Below, piece by piece: positions 62,776 through 64,000 of a stretch of DNA of 64,000 bases. The notes under the pieces are model-generated. The model had not been told where the DNA came from, did no database searches, and worked only from the letters and a program-made list of their open reading frames with translations. The translations under genes and the position numbers were made by a program. Each line of letters begins with the position of its first letter. Within the stretch, counting starts at the first letter, position 1. The DNA comes from JAABSQ01 sp964573705 (GTDB taxonomy: Bacteria > Desulfobacterota > Desulfobacteria > Desulfobacterales > Desulfococcaceae): the NCBI GenBank assembly GCA_964573705.1, contig CAZNLT010000007.1:1-64000 (forward strand). The letters run 5' to 3'.

Positions 62776-63177
62776 TCAATCATTCCAGCGAACCTGGCCG
62801 CGAACCACGGCGCCGCCATGGTTTTTACGGGCGGGTCGGTAATAACAGCCGCCGTGTGCGGCGCCCCGGCCGTCGTGTTTGGTCCGGTAGATCCGTTTGC
62901 CGGCCCGGTTCTGCATTCGATTCAGATGCCGCCGTTCATACCGGGTAATATGACCGTCTTTCAGAGCCCGGCGCTTGGCCGCCTCGATTCTGAACTGTTC
63001 CCGGCCCAGCCGCTTGAACTCCTGAGGGCTGATGGTCCCGTTTCGCACCCCGTGATAGATTCGATCCGCCTGGCGATTCTGACGCCGCTCCGGTCGCCCC
63101 CCGGCCCATACACTGCCTGCGGTGACCCATACCATTCCGATAACCAAAATGCCGATCATCCAGTGTTTTGCCTTCAT
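62776..63177 (-). CDS. Basic periplasmic protein, unknown
   Basis: 133 residues: signal peptide (MIGILVIGMVWVTAGSVWAGG), then a very Arg/Lys-rich sequence (RPERRQNRQADRIYHGVRNG, RYERRHLNRMQNRAGKRIYRTKHDGRG). The IYHGVRNGTISPQEFKRL part looks like the short acidic/basic EF-like unit seen in small envelope-stress proteins. Adjacent to the ECF operon and possibly one of its targets; not recognised as a named family. Confidence 0.72.
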   Translation of the reverse strand: MKAKHWMIGILVIGMVWVTAGSVWAGGRPERRQNRQADRIYHGVRNGTISPQEFKRLGREQFRIEAAKRRALKDGHITRYERRHLNRMQNRAGKRIYRTKHDGRGAAHGGCYYRPARKNHGGAVVRGQVRWND

Positions 63178-63243
63178 GGGTGTCTCCTTTCGTTTGGGTT
63201 TGGCCCTTTAGACGCCGCCCCCTTTAGAAAGGTTTACCTGTTT

Positions 63244-64000
63244 TCATGCGTTTTCATCGGCCAGTCGCACCCCCTCCATGAGAAGGAACATGAAATCCCC
63301 CAGAGGCTCGGCTTTCAGGTTCTTTTCGGAGAGGCCGGGCTTGAATTTAAAGCGGCCCTGCTTGTGGCGAAGCAATGCATAGAACGCATCCACCCCCTCG
63401 GTACGGTTGAACCGGGCCGAGACCAGCTCCCCTTCCCGAAAGGCCACGGTACCGGTGCCCCCCACCAGATCCAGGGTGAGCACCCCGCTTTTCTGATTGG
63501 TGTTGAGGGTCTGAAAGATTTCCGAGGCCGACATATCGGTCAGCTTCCCGATCATCCCCGATGCGAACTCCTCGGACCGGGCCGTGTTGGTGTATGCCAA
63601 CCGCTTGGCCATAAGCCGGGCGAAATACATTTGCAAAGAAGGAAACCGGGTGAGCACCGGGCGAAAATCCCGATTGTGGATGTAGAGAATCCGGGCCGGC
63701 TCGATCACCCGGACGGTGGCCCCCACCGGTTCACCGCTCAGCAGGCTCATTTCACCGAAAACTTCTCCGCTGCCGAGAAGGGCGATGTTGACCTCTTCCT
63801 CCTCCAGAATTTCCACTCGGCCGGATGCGATAATATAAAGGTTTCGGCCGTGGTCCCCTTTGCGAATCACGATTTCGCCGGGGACGAATTTCTTGAGATT
63901 AAGGTAGGTGATGACCTCTTTGATATCCGTGTCGTCGAGCTCCCGAAAGATTTCAAACCGCTTCAGCAGATCGGCGATCACCGTAAGTTCGGAATCGGTC
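63244..64000 (-). CDS. Cyclic-nucleotide-binding plus DUF4388 (PATAN) protein, 5' end cut
   Basis: At least 251 residues; the frame is open to the window end. The first visible codons read TDSELTVIADLLKRFE, and the GTG at 63981 lacks a ribosome site, so the true start probably lies outside. Domain 1 (about 10-120) is a CAP/cNMP-binding fold (VIRKGDHGRNLYIIASGRVEIL, ALLGSGEVFGEMSLLSGEPVGATVR). Domain 2 (about 150-240) is DUF4388 (MSASEIFQTLNTNQKSGVLTL, GTVAFREGELVSARF), common in deltaproteobacterial regulators. No DNA-binding domain, so it may act through protein contacts. Confidence 0.88.
   Translation of the reverse strand, partial: TDSELTVIADLLKRFEIFRELDDTDIKEVITYLNLKKFVPGEIVIRKGDHGRNLYIIASGRVEILEEEEVNIALLGSGEVFGEMSLLSGEPVGATVRVIEPARILYIHNRDFRPVLTRFPSLQMYFARLMAKRLAYTNTARSEEFASGMIGKLTDMSASEIFQTLNTNQKSGVLTLDLVGGTGTVAFREGELVSARFNRTEGVDAFYALLRHKQGRFKFKPGLSEKNLKAEPLGDFMFLLMEGVRLADENA

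Overview
The window looks like a chromosomal segment of a sulfate-reducing deltaproteobacterium (Desulfobacterota, probably Desulfobacteraceae-like). Evidence: a complete AprB (adenylylsulfate reductase beta subunit), indolepyruvate:ferredoxin oxidoreductase, a DUF6178 protein, a Fur-FeoA fusion, NtrC-family regulators and FmdB-type zinc ribbons. Most of the window is GC-rich, with tight operons and many ATGA start/stop overlaps. The pil genes at the left edge and the 33-47 kb block are visibly more AT-rich.

Layout. 1-3.7 kb: pilM-N-O-P-Q type IV pilus alignment operon on the minus strand, with pilQ cut by the window edge. 4.2-7.0 kb: membrane histidine kinase plus sigma54-dependent NtrC-type regulator. 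7.2-16.6 kb (minus strand): TPR membrane protein, SH3 protein, calcineurin-like phosphatase, radical SAM protein, Fur-FeoA fusion, zinc ribbon, DUF6178, AmpG-like permease, PckA and XTP/dITP pyrophosphatase. 16.8-32.5 kb: iorAB, a membrane protein of unknown function, an NYN nuclease with a cold-shock-like tail, ornithine aminotransferase, recN, an SGNH-hydrolase lipoprotein, archease plus rtcB, uppP, phosphohexomutase and a Uma2 nuclease. 47.5-64 kb: tRNA-Trp, a solitary aprB, class II photolyase, SDR-DUF2867 protein, RND pump with adaptor, homocysteine methyltransferase-like enzyme, a hybrid kinase with two Hpt domains, an ECF sigma/anti-sigma operon, and a cyclic-nucleotide-binding protein cut by the right edge.

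The most unusual part is 33.3-47.0 kb. A minus-strand operon (34.4-39.6 kb) encodes a secreted protein of nearly identical 36-residue repeats, a small secreted partner, a CsgG/HfaB-like outer-membrane lipoprotein with a peptidoglycan-binding-like segment, a small membrane-anchored protein, a GIN-domain protein and an FHA-FHA-TM-TPR protein. A consensus -24/-12 (sigma54) promoter sits in front of it. Upstream are three related palindromic sites about 77 bp apart, then a gene for an FHA-GAF-AAA+-Fis sigma54 activator. Divergent to that activator is a second operon (42.2-47.0 kb): a transmembrane Ser/Thr kinase, two secreted proteins with Ig-like segments resembling the kinase ectodomain, and an OmpA-like lipoprotein. 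I read the whole as a curli/holdfast-like surface-fibre system under phospho-threonine (kinase/FHA) and sigma54 control. The architecture is visible in the sequence; the function is inferred. Just left of it lie two tandem genes for paralogous 52- and 46-residue acidic proteins of unknown function.
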